Notes under the pieces: model-generated
Seen by the model: only the letters and a program-made list of their open reading frames with translations
What the model was told of the DNA's origin: nothing
Database searches by the model: none
Assembly: GCF_027213965.1 (NCBI RefSeq)
Contig: NZ_JAPWGX010000001.1
Span: 558,001 to 622,000, forward strand
DNA length: 64,000 nucleotides
Direction of reading: 5' to 3'
From: Maritalea porphyrae
GTDB taxonomy: Bacteria; Pseudomonadota; Alphaproteobacteria; Rhizobiales; Devosiaceae
Shown here: positions 1-7,681 of the stretch, piece by piece
Layout of the letters: each line of letters begins with the position of its first letter
Numbering within the stretch: the stretch's first letter is position 1
Made by a program: the position numbers and the translations under genes

Positions 1-892
1 GAGTTAAGCCTGTTTCTGTGAGCCAGTGACTAAAGCCGAAAGCCATAGCTACAATGATCATGATTGTTGCACTTGATCGAATTGCTTGAGCCAGAATTGT
101 AGGCACATCAGACCACTTGATTTGACGGTATACATATATCGCTAGCAAGATTGCCAAAGCGGTCGATAAGCCAGCGGCTTCGGAAACGGTAACTATGCCA
201 CTGTAAATGCCCCCTAAAACAATCACTGGAAGCATTAACGCCGGCAATGCAATCCTATTTGTACGGACAAATGTTTTGAAGCTCGGACGTGGTTCACGTG
301 GCAGCTTTTCCTTGCGGGCGATAAACAATATGACAGCCATAAACAATCCAGCCTGCAAAAGCCCAGGTATAACGCCTGCCAAAAACAGTCTAGCAATCGA
401 TGTATCCGTAATCACAGCGTAAACGATCATGGGGAGACTAGGCGGGATTAGAATGCCCAATGTACCTGAGGCGCCAATGACACCAAGAGTAAAGGGCCGA
501 GGGTATCCACGCGAAGCCATTGCCGGAACTAGAATGACCGCCATTGCCAAAGCTGTCGCAACACTTGACCCAGAGATAGCGGCGAAAATTGTGCATGTTA
601 CAACGCAGACGAACGCTAATCCGCCTCGTGCCTGGCCAACCCAAGTACTCGCAGCATCAATTAGCGCGCGAGAAATGCCGCCAGTATCCATGACACGCGC
701 AGCCATTACGAATAAGGGCACAGCGACCAGTGTTGGAGAGTTCATCTCATCGATGATTTTTTGCGCGAGCCCAATAAGTGGCCGACCATCTAAGGAGTAA
801 CTTACACCCGCCACCATTCCCAAAACCAGGAAAATTGGTGCGCCAAAAACCAAAAGAAAGATGAACAGTACAGCTGCTATAGGAACCGACAT
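1..892 (-). CDS. dctM: TRAP transporter large permease DctM (partial)
   Basis: This is the large membrane subunit of a tripartite ATP-independent periplasmic transporter, which moves an organic acid (often a carboxylate) inward with a sodium gradient. The reverse strand reads as a continuous hydrophobic frame starting MSVPIAAVLFIF, with the family-typical stretches GSSVATALAMAVILVPAM and GASGTLGILIPPSLPMIVYA. The start ATG (892-890) overlaps the dctQ stop in a TAATG junction, so the two are translationally coupled. The gene runs off the left edge: about 297 codons of the usual 420-430 are present. The substrate cannot be told from this subunit. Confidence 0.92.
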   Translation of the reverse strand, partial: MSVPIAAVLFIFLLVFGAPIFLVLGMVAGVSYSLDGRPLIGLAQKIIDEMNSPTLVAVPLFVMAARVMDTGGISRALIDAASTWVGQARGGLAFVCVVTCTIFAAISGSSVATALAMAVILVPAMASRGYPRPFTLGVIGASGTLGILIPPSLPMIVYAVITDTSIARLFLAGVIPGLLQAGLFMAVILFIARKEKLPREPRPSFKTFVRTNRIALPALMLPVIVLGGIYSGIVTVSEAAGLSTALAILLAIYVYRQIKWSDVPTILAQAIRSSATIMIIVAMAFGFSHWLTETGLT

Positions 893-1386
893 TATTGCGA
901 AAACTCCGTGTCACGATCGGACACAATCCGAATGAGGTGAAAAACGAAACCCGAGGCCATGCCAATACAAGCGATTGGCAAGATGGCATAGTAGATCCAA
1001 ATCGGGAACCGCAAGCTGCTCGACGTTCTGTCGTCGTAAGAAAAAGCTTCATGTGCGACGCGCCAACCGTACCAAGCAAGCCACGTCATAAAGGAGATCG
1101 CAAGAACTGCGATACCAATCTCGACGAAACGCTTCCAGTTTTTAGGGAGCATACCGAGCACCAATTCGGTGCGAATATGGGCTCCGCGAGCAGAAACCTG
1201 CCCTAGAGAGGTCAGCACCGACCACATCATAAGATAGACGATAATCTCATCGGCCCAATCAACGAGTGCAGCGGTGTAGAAATACCTCGCTGCAGCCTGT
1301 TCCGCGACGAGGCAGAGGGCAACAAGCGCTGGCCCAGAAATCAACCACAGTTCTAGTTTGGTTAGGAAATGCTGAAATCTTGACAT
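892..1386 (-). CDS. dctQ: TRAP transporter small permease DctQ
   Basis: Small membrane subunit of the TRAP transporter, 164 aa, with four predicted membrane helices (about residues 13-35, 45-65, 87-110 and 127-150). It carries the family-typical segment ADEIIVYLMMWSVLTSLGQVSARGAHIRTELV, in which the WSV..G....R..H.R.E pattern is characteristic of DctQ. It docks on DctM in the inner membrane. It lies between dctP and dctM on the same strand, 24 bp after dctP and overlapping dctM by one base, so the three genes form one operon. Confidence 0.92.
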   Translation of the reverse strand: MSRFQHFLTKLELWLISGPALVALCLVAEQAAARYFYTAALVDWADEIIVYLMMWSVLTSLGQVSARGAHIRTELVLGMLPKNWKRFVEIGIAVLAISFMTWLAWYGWRVAHEAFSYDDRTSSSLRFPIWIYYAILPIACIGMASGFVFHLIRIVSDRDTEFSQ

Positions 1387-1410
1387 ACAAGTTACCCTCT
1401 ACTCTTTTCG

Positions 1411-2418
1411 TTATGGCAATTCTGCCAAGATGGCTTCGTATAGCGCCATGCTGGAACCTAGTTCGCCAACTAATGCTGGCTCATTAGCGATCATCTCAGC
1501 ACGCGTCGCTGCCACATCAGCAGCGTCTGGAACCGTAATAACGACACCATTGTCAATTAGAGTTTGACGAGCTTCTAATTGAGCATCAGCGGCGGACGCG
1601 CGTCCATCATCAATCATGTCTGCCCAAGTAGAGCTCAGCAACTCCTTCACACTATCTGGCGCTTTGTGCCAGAACGTGTTGCTGACCAAAGGTACGAAGA
1701 AGCCAAAGTACTGATTGTCTTCGAAGGCTGTTTTTACACCCGATTCATAAAGCTTTGCTGATGCCGCAGATTCGAAAGTCGTAAGCAACCCATCAACTGT
1801 GCCTTGCTGCAAAGCAAGTGGAGTGTCAGGCCATGGCAAAACTGTTGGAACAGCACCTAAAGCTTTAAAGCGTGCGGTATTTGCAAGCCCACCTGGGATG
1901 CGAATTTTGGCACCTTTGAGATCGTCAAAACTTGTAATGGAGCGCCCCGCGCCGAATGTGTTTCCTGCGCCAAAGCCCATCCAACGGCCCAAAACAACTG
2001 ATTCAAGACTTGCTTCAAGTCCTTTGTTCAACTGGTTGCCGATGTTACCATCCACTAAGGCGTTCAACTCGTTATTCGCGCGTCCATAGAAATGCGGGAT
2101 AAACAACAAATTGATATCGGGTGCTACGCCACCCAATTGCCAAGTGCCAACTGCTGCCATTTCAACACTGCCCTGGCGCAAGGCACGGGGAACATCTTTC
2201 CCCTTATAGAGCTGACCACTGTGAAAAAGTTCAACCTCAATTTCACCTGCGCTTGCGGAGTTGACCCTATCGGTGAACTCCTGCAAAAATTTGGTATTCA
2301 CGTGATTGACGTTGTTTTCAGTTGTGATGCGAAACTTCATCGCTTCAGCGAAGGCGGTACTCGGTAGCAATCCAATTGCTAGTGATACAGCCAATGCCTT
2401 GAATACATTTTGTTTCAT
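1411..2418 (-). CDS. dctP: TRAP transporter solute-binding protein DctP
   Basis: Periplasmic substrate-binding protein of the TRAP system, 335 aa. The start at 2418 is chosen because GGAGGA lies 6-7 bases upstream and the protein then opens with a clean signal peptide (MKQNVFKALAVSLAIGLLPSTAFAEA). The frame is open 37 codons further upstream, but those codons do not look coding. Typical DctP features follow: FTDRVNSASAGEIEVELF, SVEMAAVGTWQLGG near residue 90, and the ligand-binding region LKGAKIRIPGGLANTARFKALGAVPTVLPW with its conserved arginine. It is the first gene of the dctPQM operon. The ligand is not identifiable by eye. Confidence 0.93.
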   Translation of the reverse strand: MKQNVFKALAVSLAIGLLPSTAFAEAMKFRITTENNVNHVNTKFLQEFTDRVNSASAGEIEVELFHSGQLYKGKDVPRALRQGSVEMAAVGTWQLGGVAPDINLLFIPHFYGRANNELNALVDGNIGNQLNKGLEASLESVVLGRWMGFGAGNTFGAGRSITSFDDLKGAKIRIPGGLANTARFKALGAVPTVLPWPDTPLALQQGTVDGLLTTFESAASAKLYESGVKTAFEDNQYFGFFVPLVSNTFWHKAPDSVKELLSSTWADMIDDGRASAADAQLEARQTLIDNGVVITVPDAADVAATRAEMIANEPALVGELGSSMALYEAILAELP

Positions 2419-2721
2419 TGTTATGTCCTCCAACATGACAAATTGCGGTAGAAGTGCAATCCAAAAAGGCCTAAAATTAGCAAACGAAAGTCTGCTAAAA
2501 CCTCTGCCTCCCTGCAAATTCTGTCCCACAACAAGTACATTTCAATTTTATGCAACCGACTAAACACATTACTTCACCGAATGTGAGGTCGCTGCCAGCT
2601 AGACTATCGTTCAGTTCGATATAGATTGAAATTATTGATAGCGAATGCTGGTATCAATAAATTGCATAGTAGGGCGGTGCGCAGTTTTGGGGCAATTACG
2701 ACCAACCGTGAGCCGCAGGTC
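2419..2721. other. Non-coding stretch upstream of dctP
   Basis: About 300 bases between the dctP start and the first recognisable transposase homology. It should hold the dctPQM promoter (reading leftward), but no convincing -35/-10 pair was identified. The rightward frame from 2626 is open here but shows no similarity to transposases until about residue 33, so this part is probably flanking or degraded sequence. Confidence 0.4.
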
Positions 2722-2958
2722 CGCGCAGCGAATAATAAGATCTTGCTGGAAAACTATTACCTACCAGGTGATTTCGAACGCCAGATCAAAACATTCGTCG
2801 ATTATTACAACAATCAGCGTTACCATGAGAGCCTGAACAACGTCACACCGGCTGACTTCTACTTCAGCCGAGACAGAGCCATTCTACGACAAAGGGAGAA
2901 AATCAGAGCCAACACAATCAAACAACGCCGATTGCAACAACAAAAACAAGCTGCATAA
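2722..2958 (+). pseudogene. IS3-family transposase, 3' fragment
   Basis: The frame encodes NNKILLENYYLPGDFERQ, then TFVDYYNNQRYHESLNNVTPADFYF, and ends in QRRLQQQKQAA. This is the C-terminal end of the rve (DDE) integrase domain of a widespread IS3-type transposase, including the catalytic-region pattern ending YHESLNNVTPAD. Only about 79 residues of a roughly 300-400 residue protein remain. The upstream catalytic aspartates, orfA and the left terminal repeat are missing, so the element is a dead remnant. The frame itself is intact to its stop codon, suggesting loss by deletion more than by gradual mutation. Confidence 0.85.
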
Positions 2959-3000
2959 TCAACAAACAAATGAACCAGAGCCTCCAGTAACTAAACCGCT

Positions 3001-3147
3001 CTAAATACCCATTTCATTTGATGACGGACATTCACGTTCGTTAAACACAAATGGCATTCCATGCAGCAGATGTTGCTGGCAAAACGTCACCATCGTCAGC
3101 TCATCTGGCACGATCAAAAATGCAGTTTCAAACTCGGTGAGTGTCAT
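3001..3147 (-). pseudogene. Truncated ORF of unknown family, cut by the IS end
   Basis: Read leftward from the ATG at 3147 the frame gives MTLTEFETAFLIVP, then HLLHGMPFVFNERE, after which it runs into the IS end (the last ten residues are IS-derived) and stops at 3001. The remaining 39 or so genuine residues resemble, from memory only, the N-terminus of uncharacterised proteins carrying a nucleotidyltransferase-like domain; this is weak. The frame is open upstream to 3369, but that part looks non-coding. A plausible reading is that IS insertion followed by deletion removed most of the gene. Confidence 0.35.
3018..3030 (+). repeat. Probable right end of the IS3-type element
   Basis: The bases TTGATGACGGACA lie 60 bases after the transposase stop and end in ACA, as expected of an IS3-family right terminal repeat (5'-TG...CA-3'). 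The matching left end is not present in the window. Recognition rests on resemblance to ends of this IS group from memory and on position, not on a paired repeat. Confidence 0.45.
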
Positions 3148-3369
3148 GCATCGTAGACCTTTTAGTTTGACTGCAATAGCCGCTAGTTTGATTTGGGGCA
3201 ACCAGGTGCTAAAAGCAGATTTTACCAACTCATCATTTGGCTCTATCCAAGACGACAATGCGTCACTGCAAAAGCACAACTGAAAGCTGGCTTTTCCCAT
3301 AAGGCGTATAGCTGTATCAAATATGGCTGCACCGGCGGGGCGCCACAAGTCAATCAGGTCCTCACCCAA

Positions 3370-4038
3370 CGTTTTGCACAGAGATGTCTGCTTTCGGCAG
3401 GCGGCGGAAATTGGATGCGCTTGGTACGGAGGTCGGCTTTGGACCGGAAGCGCCCACGTGCTAGACCTGCGGTCTCGAATTGTTCGTATGACCGCTTGGA
3501 GCCCATTTAAGACCTTCCATTTTCTGATGTGATCAGAACTTTCGGCGTATTGCAGTCATTGATGCAAAACAAGATCAGGACAAGTTTCGCTTCGGTCCAG
3601 CATATGGCTCGAATTCGCAGCGCATGTTTGCACTGGCCCTGGTAATCTTTATGCGGAACAAAAACAGGGCAGCACATTCATGACGAGTTGTTGCTGGCTC
3701 GCGGTTGTGCGCGCGTTGTGCTTTTCTTCGGAGCTGGTGTTCTCGCGCAAGAGTGCAATTACCAGTTCTGCGTTATCTACTCAAATTTGAGTTCGCCATC
3801 GCCCTCCTTCAGGGACGCAGATATCCGTCTTATATGGACGCATAGATCACTGAAATGTTTCGGCGATTGATTGCTGAATTGAAGCTTGTGATATGTACAA
3901 TCATTGAGCCAAAATACTCGCCAATCTACAAAGCGCGTGACTTACATCAAATTGGTTTTTGTAAGAATTATTACTTAGTTAGTAATATTGCCAAATAATG
4001 CGTTCTGTTTTCGTTACGTTACTAGGGGATAGACATAT
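3370..4038. other. 669-base stretch without a recognisable gene
   Basis: Short open frames exist on both strands, but none has a recognisable product, a consistent start with a ribosome site, or natural amino-acid composition. The patch adjoins the IS remnant and the truncated ORF and is probably decayed accessory DNA. Its right end must contain the promoter of the chemoreceptor gene. Confidence 0.5.
3969..3987. promoter_or_regulatory. Inverted repeat upstream of the chemoreceptor gene
   Basis: TATTACT and AGTAATA form perfect 7-base arms separated by five bases, 51 bases before the chemoreceptor start. The AT-rich arms and position suit an operator for a dimeric regulator. No T-run follows, so it is not a terminator. 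The regulator is unknown. Confidence 0.35.
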
Positions 4039-5847
4039 ATGGCAATTTTTTCAAACAAAAAGACTGAGGCAGCTCACGATGAGGCCAACGCCAAACTTGC
4101 GGCGATTGGCCGAGTCCAAGCAACAATAGAATTCGAGCTTGACGGCACAATCATCACCGCAAATGAGAACTTTCTAGTCACGTTAGGTTATGAGTTAAGC
4201 GAAGTTGTTGGCAAACACCACAAAATGTTTGTCGACCCCGCTTTTGTGGCAAGTGCGGAGTATGAAGAGTTTTGGGCCAAACTGGGCCGCGGTGAATTCC
4301 ACGCCGCTGAATTCAAACGTGTTAGCAAAGATGGTGGCGATGTCTGGATACAGGCGTCTTACAACCCAATCTTTGACCGGAATGGAAAACCATACAAGAT
4401 TGTCAAGTTTGCCACTGACGTTACGGCTCAAAAACTTCAGAATGCAGACAGTAGTGGCCAGTTGGATGCAATCTCCAAGTCTCAGGCGGTGATTGAATTC
4501 AATACGGATGGTGAAATCCTGACAGCGAATAAGAATTTCCTCAATGCTCTGGGATACCAACTTGAAGAAATCCAAGGTAGGCACCATTCAATGTTCGTGC
4601 AGCCTGCTGAAGCTGGTGGACCGGAATATCAAAAATTTTGGACGAAACTGAAACAGGGTGAATATCAAGCAGCGGAATACTTGCGTATTGGGAAAGGCGG
4701 CAAAGAAGTCTGGATACAGGCATCTTACAATCCCATCTTCGATCTGAACGGCAAACCATATAAAGTCGTAAAGTATGCAACAGATATCACCGGGCGAAAA
4801 TCAGCTGTGCAACAGTTGAGCACCAGTTTGGCAATGCTGGCTGAGGGTGATCTTAATGCGCGAATTGAAAATGAATTCACCCCTGACTTAGAAGAAGTCC
4901 GCAATGCTTTAAATCAGACAGTAGACCAACTTATTTCCATTGTTGGGCAGATACGCAAGACATCCAGTGGTCTCAAGTCAGCTACCGGCGAGATTCTGGC
5001 CGGTGCAAATGATCTGAGTGAAAGGACAACTCGTCAAGCCGCAGCGATTGAAGAGACTTCTGCTGCAATGGAGCAATTGGCGACCACTGTGGTGGACAAT
5101 TCCAAAAAGGCAGACGCTGCAACTGAGAAGACTCTGTATACGTCCAAACTTGCCACAGAAGGCGGCGAAGTAATGGGCAATGCAACAACGGCGATGGAAA
5201 GAATTACTTCTTCCTCAACCAAGATTTCCAACATAATCGGGATGATTGACGATATTGCCTTCCAAACCAATCTGCTGGCGCTCAACGCTTCTGTAGAAGC
5301 GGCGCGAGCTGGTGAAGCTGGAAAGGGTTTTGCTGTTGTGGCGGTGGAAGTGAGGCGCTTGGCCCAGTCTGCTGCTGAAGCCTCCTCCCAGGTCAAAACG
5401 CTCATTGAACAAAGTGCCTCTGAAGTATCTGGCGGCTCCAAACTGGTCGCCGAGGCTTCTGAGAAGTTAGCCGCCATGCTCATATCAGTTCAGGAGAATT
5501 CGGAACTGATGAACGCGATCTCTGCGGCCAGTCGTGAACAGGCGTCTGGTATTGAAGAAGTTAGTTCTGCAGTGCGTCAGATGGATGAAATGACCCAACA
5601 CAACGCAGCTCTGGTAGAAGAAACCAACGCAGCAATTGAGCAGACCGAAGTGCAGGCTTCAGAGCTTGATCGTATTGTTGACGTATTCAAAGTGGCCGAC
5701 AACACGGCAAGACACGGACAAGCTGACGTATCGCATACATCGGCGGTTGCACCTAATGGGGCTAAGAGCTCGCAGCAAAAGATCCAAAGCGCAACGACGT
5801 CTTACAAAACTAATGGCAATGCTGCAATCAAGGAAGAATGGGGGTAA
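4039..5847 (+). CDS. Soluble methyl-accepting chemotaxis protein with two PAS domains
   Basis: Cytoplasmic chemoreceptor of 602 aa with no membrane segment. Two tandem PAS domains (about residues 24-131 and 146-253) are near copies of each other: each contains DG.I.TAN.NFL..LGY, a HH.MFV segment, and [19 protein letters not shown] short HAMP-like segment follows (about 257-310), then the MCP signalling domain (about 330-540) with the conserved hairpin tip [23 protein letters not shown] domains of this type often bind haem or flavin and sense redox or oxygen, as in BdlA and Aer-like receptors, so an energy- or oxygen-sensing role is likely. The TAGGGGA ribosome site precedes the start. The C-terminus EEWG may be a degenerate CheR-docking tail. 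The next gene is cheW. Confidence 0.93.
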   Translation: MAIFSNKKTEAAHDEANAKLAAIGRVQATIEFELDGTIITANENFLVTLGYELSEVVGKHHKMFVDPAFVASAEYEEFWAKLGRGEFHAAEFKRVSKDGGDVWIQASYNPIFDRNGKPYKIVKFATDVTAQKLQNADSSGQLDAISKSQAVIEFNTDGEILTANKNFLNALGYQLEEIQGRHHSMFVQPAEAGGPEYQKFWTKLKQGEYQAAEYLRIGKGGKEVWIQASYNPIFDLNGKPYKVVKYATDITGRKSAVQQLSTSLAMLAEGDLNARIENEFTPDLEEVRNALNQTVDQLISIVGQIRKTSSGLKSATGEILAGANDLSERTTRQAAAIEETSAAMEQLATTVVDNSKKADAATEKTLYTSKLATEGGEVMGNATTAMERITSSSTKISNIIGMIDDIAFQTNLLALNASVEAARAGEAGKGFAVVAVEVRRLAQSAAEASSQVKTLIEQSASEVSGGSKLVAEASEKLAAMLISVQENSELMNAISAASREQASGIEEVSSAVRQMDEMTQHNAALVEETNAAIEQTEVQASELDRIVDVFKVADNTARHGQADVSHTSAVAPNGAKSSQQKIQSATTSYKTNGNAAIKEEWG

Positions 5848-5852
5848 TTCTG

Positions 5853-6326
5853 ATGAGCATGGAAAATGCAATGGATATGGATGCCTCTTATGGGCCTGAG
5901 AAGGTCACGGTGCTTGAGAACGAAGGCCAGTTTGTCACCTTTATTTGCTGCAACAACGCTTATGGCATCGACATCATGTCGGTCAGGGAAATTCGGTCCT
6001 GGTCCCCGACAACGATATTGCCCGATCAACCCCATGCAGCTTGCGGCGTTCTCGAGATTCGTGGAGAAGTCATTCAGGTCTACGATCTGGGTATGCTGCT
6101 TGGGTTAGGTTGCATTGAGGCGACCGACGGCCATGTGGTGCTGGTGATCTCTTTAGAGGCTCAAACTATAGGCATTTTGGTTGATTCAGTATCTGACATT
6201 ATTCAGGTGAAAGCCAAAGCATTGCGACCGCCGCCTGCTGGCAGTATAGGCCGCGGTATTGTCGAGGGCTTAATCAAGCACGAAGACAGAATGCTCTCGA
6301 TTCTGAATTTGGAACCGGTGTTGTGA
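5853..6326 (+). CDS. cheW: Chemotaxis coupling protein CheW
   Basis: Adaptor linking chemoreceptors to the CheA kinase, 157 aa. The CheW fold is evident: FVTFICCNNAYGIDIMSVREI, the receptor-binding GVLEIRGEVIQVYDLGMLLG, and the C-terminal DSVSDIIQV...L.PPP. The start at 5853 has GGGGG eight bases upstream; an in-frame ATG at 5838 would overlap the preceding gene. It follows the PAS receptor by five bases and is almost certainly co-transcribed with it. No cheA, cheR, cheB or cheY lies nearby, so the pair must feed a kinase encoded elsewhere. Confidence 0.93.
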   Translation: MSMENAMDMDASYGPEKVTVLENEGQFVTFICCNNAYGIDIMSVREIRSWSPTTILPDQPHAACGVLEIRGEVIQVYDLGMLLGLGCIEATDGHVVLVISLEAQTIGILVDSVSDIIQVKAKALRPPPAGSIGRGIVEGLIKHEDRMLSILNLEPVL

Positions 6327-6957
6327 TAAGGAAATTGCGTGAGGGGAGTTAATGAAAGTCAAGTGACAAGCCAAATGTCAGCTTCCCTCTCGTTGCTTTC
6401 AATAGCAAGGATCCTTGCTTGGTCGGTTTGTCCACGTTGCGGACATTCAGTCAGGCACAAACGACGTACAGATTGAAAATCGACTTGCCGGAATTCAGGT
6501 TGTCGAAGGTGCGCGGTAGTTAAGTGCCGAGAGCGGCTGAATTGTAAGTGTAGAATCCGTGCGCCAAGATCTCAGGAAAAACACTAGCTCTCTTGTTGAA
6601 AGAGTTCTTTTGTCCAAATTGAGTTGATCGGTGTGAATAAGGAAGCTAAGTGACACGAAGCGCTCAAGTAATGGACGCCTCCGTCTTTTTCGGTGCGAGA
6701 ACTTTTGGGATCTCAGAGAGGAATTCCGCCTCTCAGGGCGCTACCTAATCAAAGTCATATTGATCGTATTTCCACGCGGCAAAGCAAACGCTGGTTCAAA
6801 CAAACTTCTCTTAAAATTCGACTGGACTTCGCGGGCACAACGAGCAATCGTGACGTTGCGTTTCGTTATCTTAAATGGTGGAAACGTAATCGGCGCCCGG
6901 TTTCGGGCTCTGCTCAGTGCAAGGCAATGTTGCCGCGCACAAAAAGCGGAGTTCAAA
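6327..6957. other. 631-base gap between cheW and the DUF3489 gene
   Basis: No gene with a recognisable product is seen. Two overlapping open frames start at 6693 and 6760, but the only supported coding part is the downstream end of the second (DUF3489, from 6958). A small hairpin (GAGAGG at 6716-6721 with CCTCTC at 6729-6734) lies near the middle. The junction of the recombinase cassette with the older chromosome should be somewhere here. Confidence 0.4.
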
Positions 6958-7197
6958 ATGTCGAAGGCCCTTCAGCGATCAAACACCAACAAGGCACAGC
7001 AACTCGCGAAGCTACTGACGAAGCCAAACGGTGCAAAAATATCCACCATCTGCAAAAGACTAAGCTGGCAGCCTCACAGCGTTCGGGCCGCAGTATCACG
7101 GCTGCGAAAGAGCGGTATCAAAGTGGTCGCGTCTCGCTCAAAACGATCCGGCGAGACTGTCTATTCGATTTGCGCATCGGTACCTGAGGGAGCGTAG
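6958..7197 (+). CDS. DUF3489 family small DNA-binding-like protein
   Basis: 79 aa with the DUF3489 pattern: KAQQLAKLLTKPNGAKISTICKRL, the hallmark SWQPHSVRAAVSRLRK, and a basic C-terminus ending VYSI. The arrangement reads as a winged-helix-like fold (TI..I....W..HSVR) and the protein is strongly basic, so DNA binding is likely though unproven. The start at 6958 follows a GCGGAG ribosome site; longer in-frame starts lack one. It is the first gene of a tight trio with DUF2924 and a serine recombinase, so it may assist recombination. This trio is common in alphaproteobacteria. Confidence 0.8.
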   Translation: MSKALQRSNTNKAQQLAKLLTKPNGAKISTICKRLSWQPHSVRAAVSRLRKSGIKVVASRSKRSGETVYSICASVPEGA

Positions 7198-7198
7198 A

Positions 7199-7681
7199 AT
7201 GACAGTTCAAATGTCCCCTCCTCTTTCGGATAATCTGCGCGCTAGCCAACAAACACATCACGATTTCTGCAAACTCGATTTGGCCGCTTGTCGCAAACTT
7301 TGGCGGAAGTCATTTCGACATACGCCTCACAAAGACTTGTCTGTGTCATTCATGCGGCGCGTCTTGTCTTATGAAGCACAACGTAAAGCATTTGGTGGAC
7401 TGCCGACGGACGTTAAAAGAGCGTTTAAGCGCCTTTCAAAACGGGTTCACAGTGATACCCGGGGAACCGTATCTCTAAGTCTTGCGCCCAAACTGGCCTC
7501 CTCACTATCTCCAGGGACACAACTTGTTCGAGAGTGGAACGGCAGAACTTACCAAGTTGAAGTCGCCGAAGACGGATTTGTTCTAGATGGACGAACTTAC
7601 AAATCACTAAGTGCAATCGCCAAGAAAATCACCGGAACACAGTGGTCTGGCCCTCGGTTCTTCGGGTTGCAAAAACGATGA
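7199..7681 (+). CDS. DUF2924 family protein, recombinase companion
   Basis: 160 aa. The C-terminal half is the DUF2924 signature: PGTQLVREWNGRTYQVEV, then DGFVLDGRTYKSLSAIA and ITGTQWSGPRFFGL. The N-terminal half has L...CRKLWRKSFRHTPHKDLS and FMRRVLSYEAQRKAFGGL, also typical. A GGGAG ribosome site precedes the start; the gene begins one base after the DUF3489 stop and its stop overlaps the recombinase start (ATGA). The function is unknown, but constant linkage to large serine recombinases suggests a directionality or accessory factor. Confidence 0.85.
   Translation: MTVQMSPPLSDNLRASQQTHHDFCKLDLAACRKLWRKSFRHTPHKDLSVSFMRRVLSYEAQRKAFGGLPTDVKRAFKRLSKRVHSDTRGTVSLSLAPKLASSLSPGTQLVREWNGRTYQVEVAEDGFVLDGRTYKSLSAIAKKITGTQWSGPRFFGLQKR

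Noticed and set aside
5034-5483. 149-codon minus-strand open frame inside the chemoreceptor gene
   Set aside because: It mirrors the alanine/serine-rich MCP signalling domain on the opposite strand; low complexity, with no ribosome site or homology.
6693-7187. 164-codon open frame overlapping the DUF3489 gene
   Set aside because: It is in another frame from the recognisable DUF3489 protein and has no family features; the DUF3489 frame has the ribosome site and motif.
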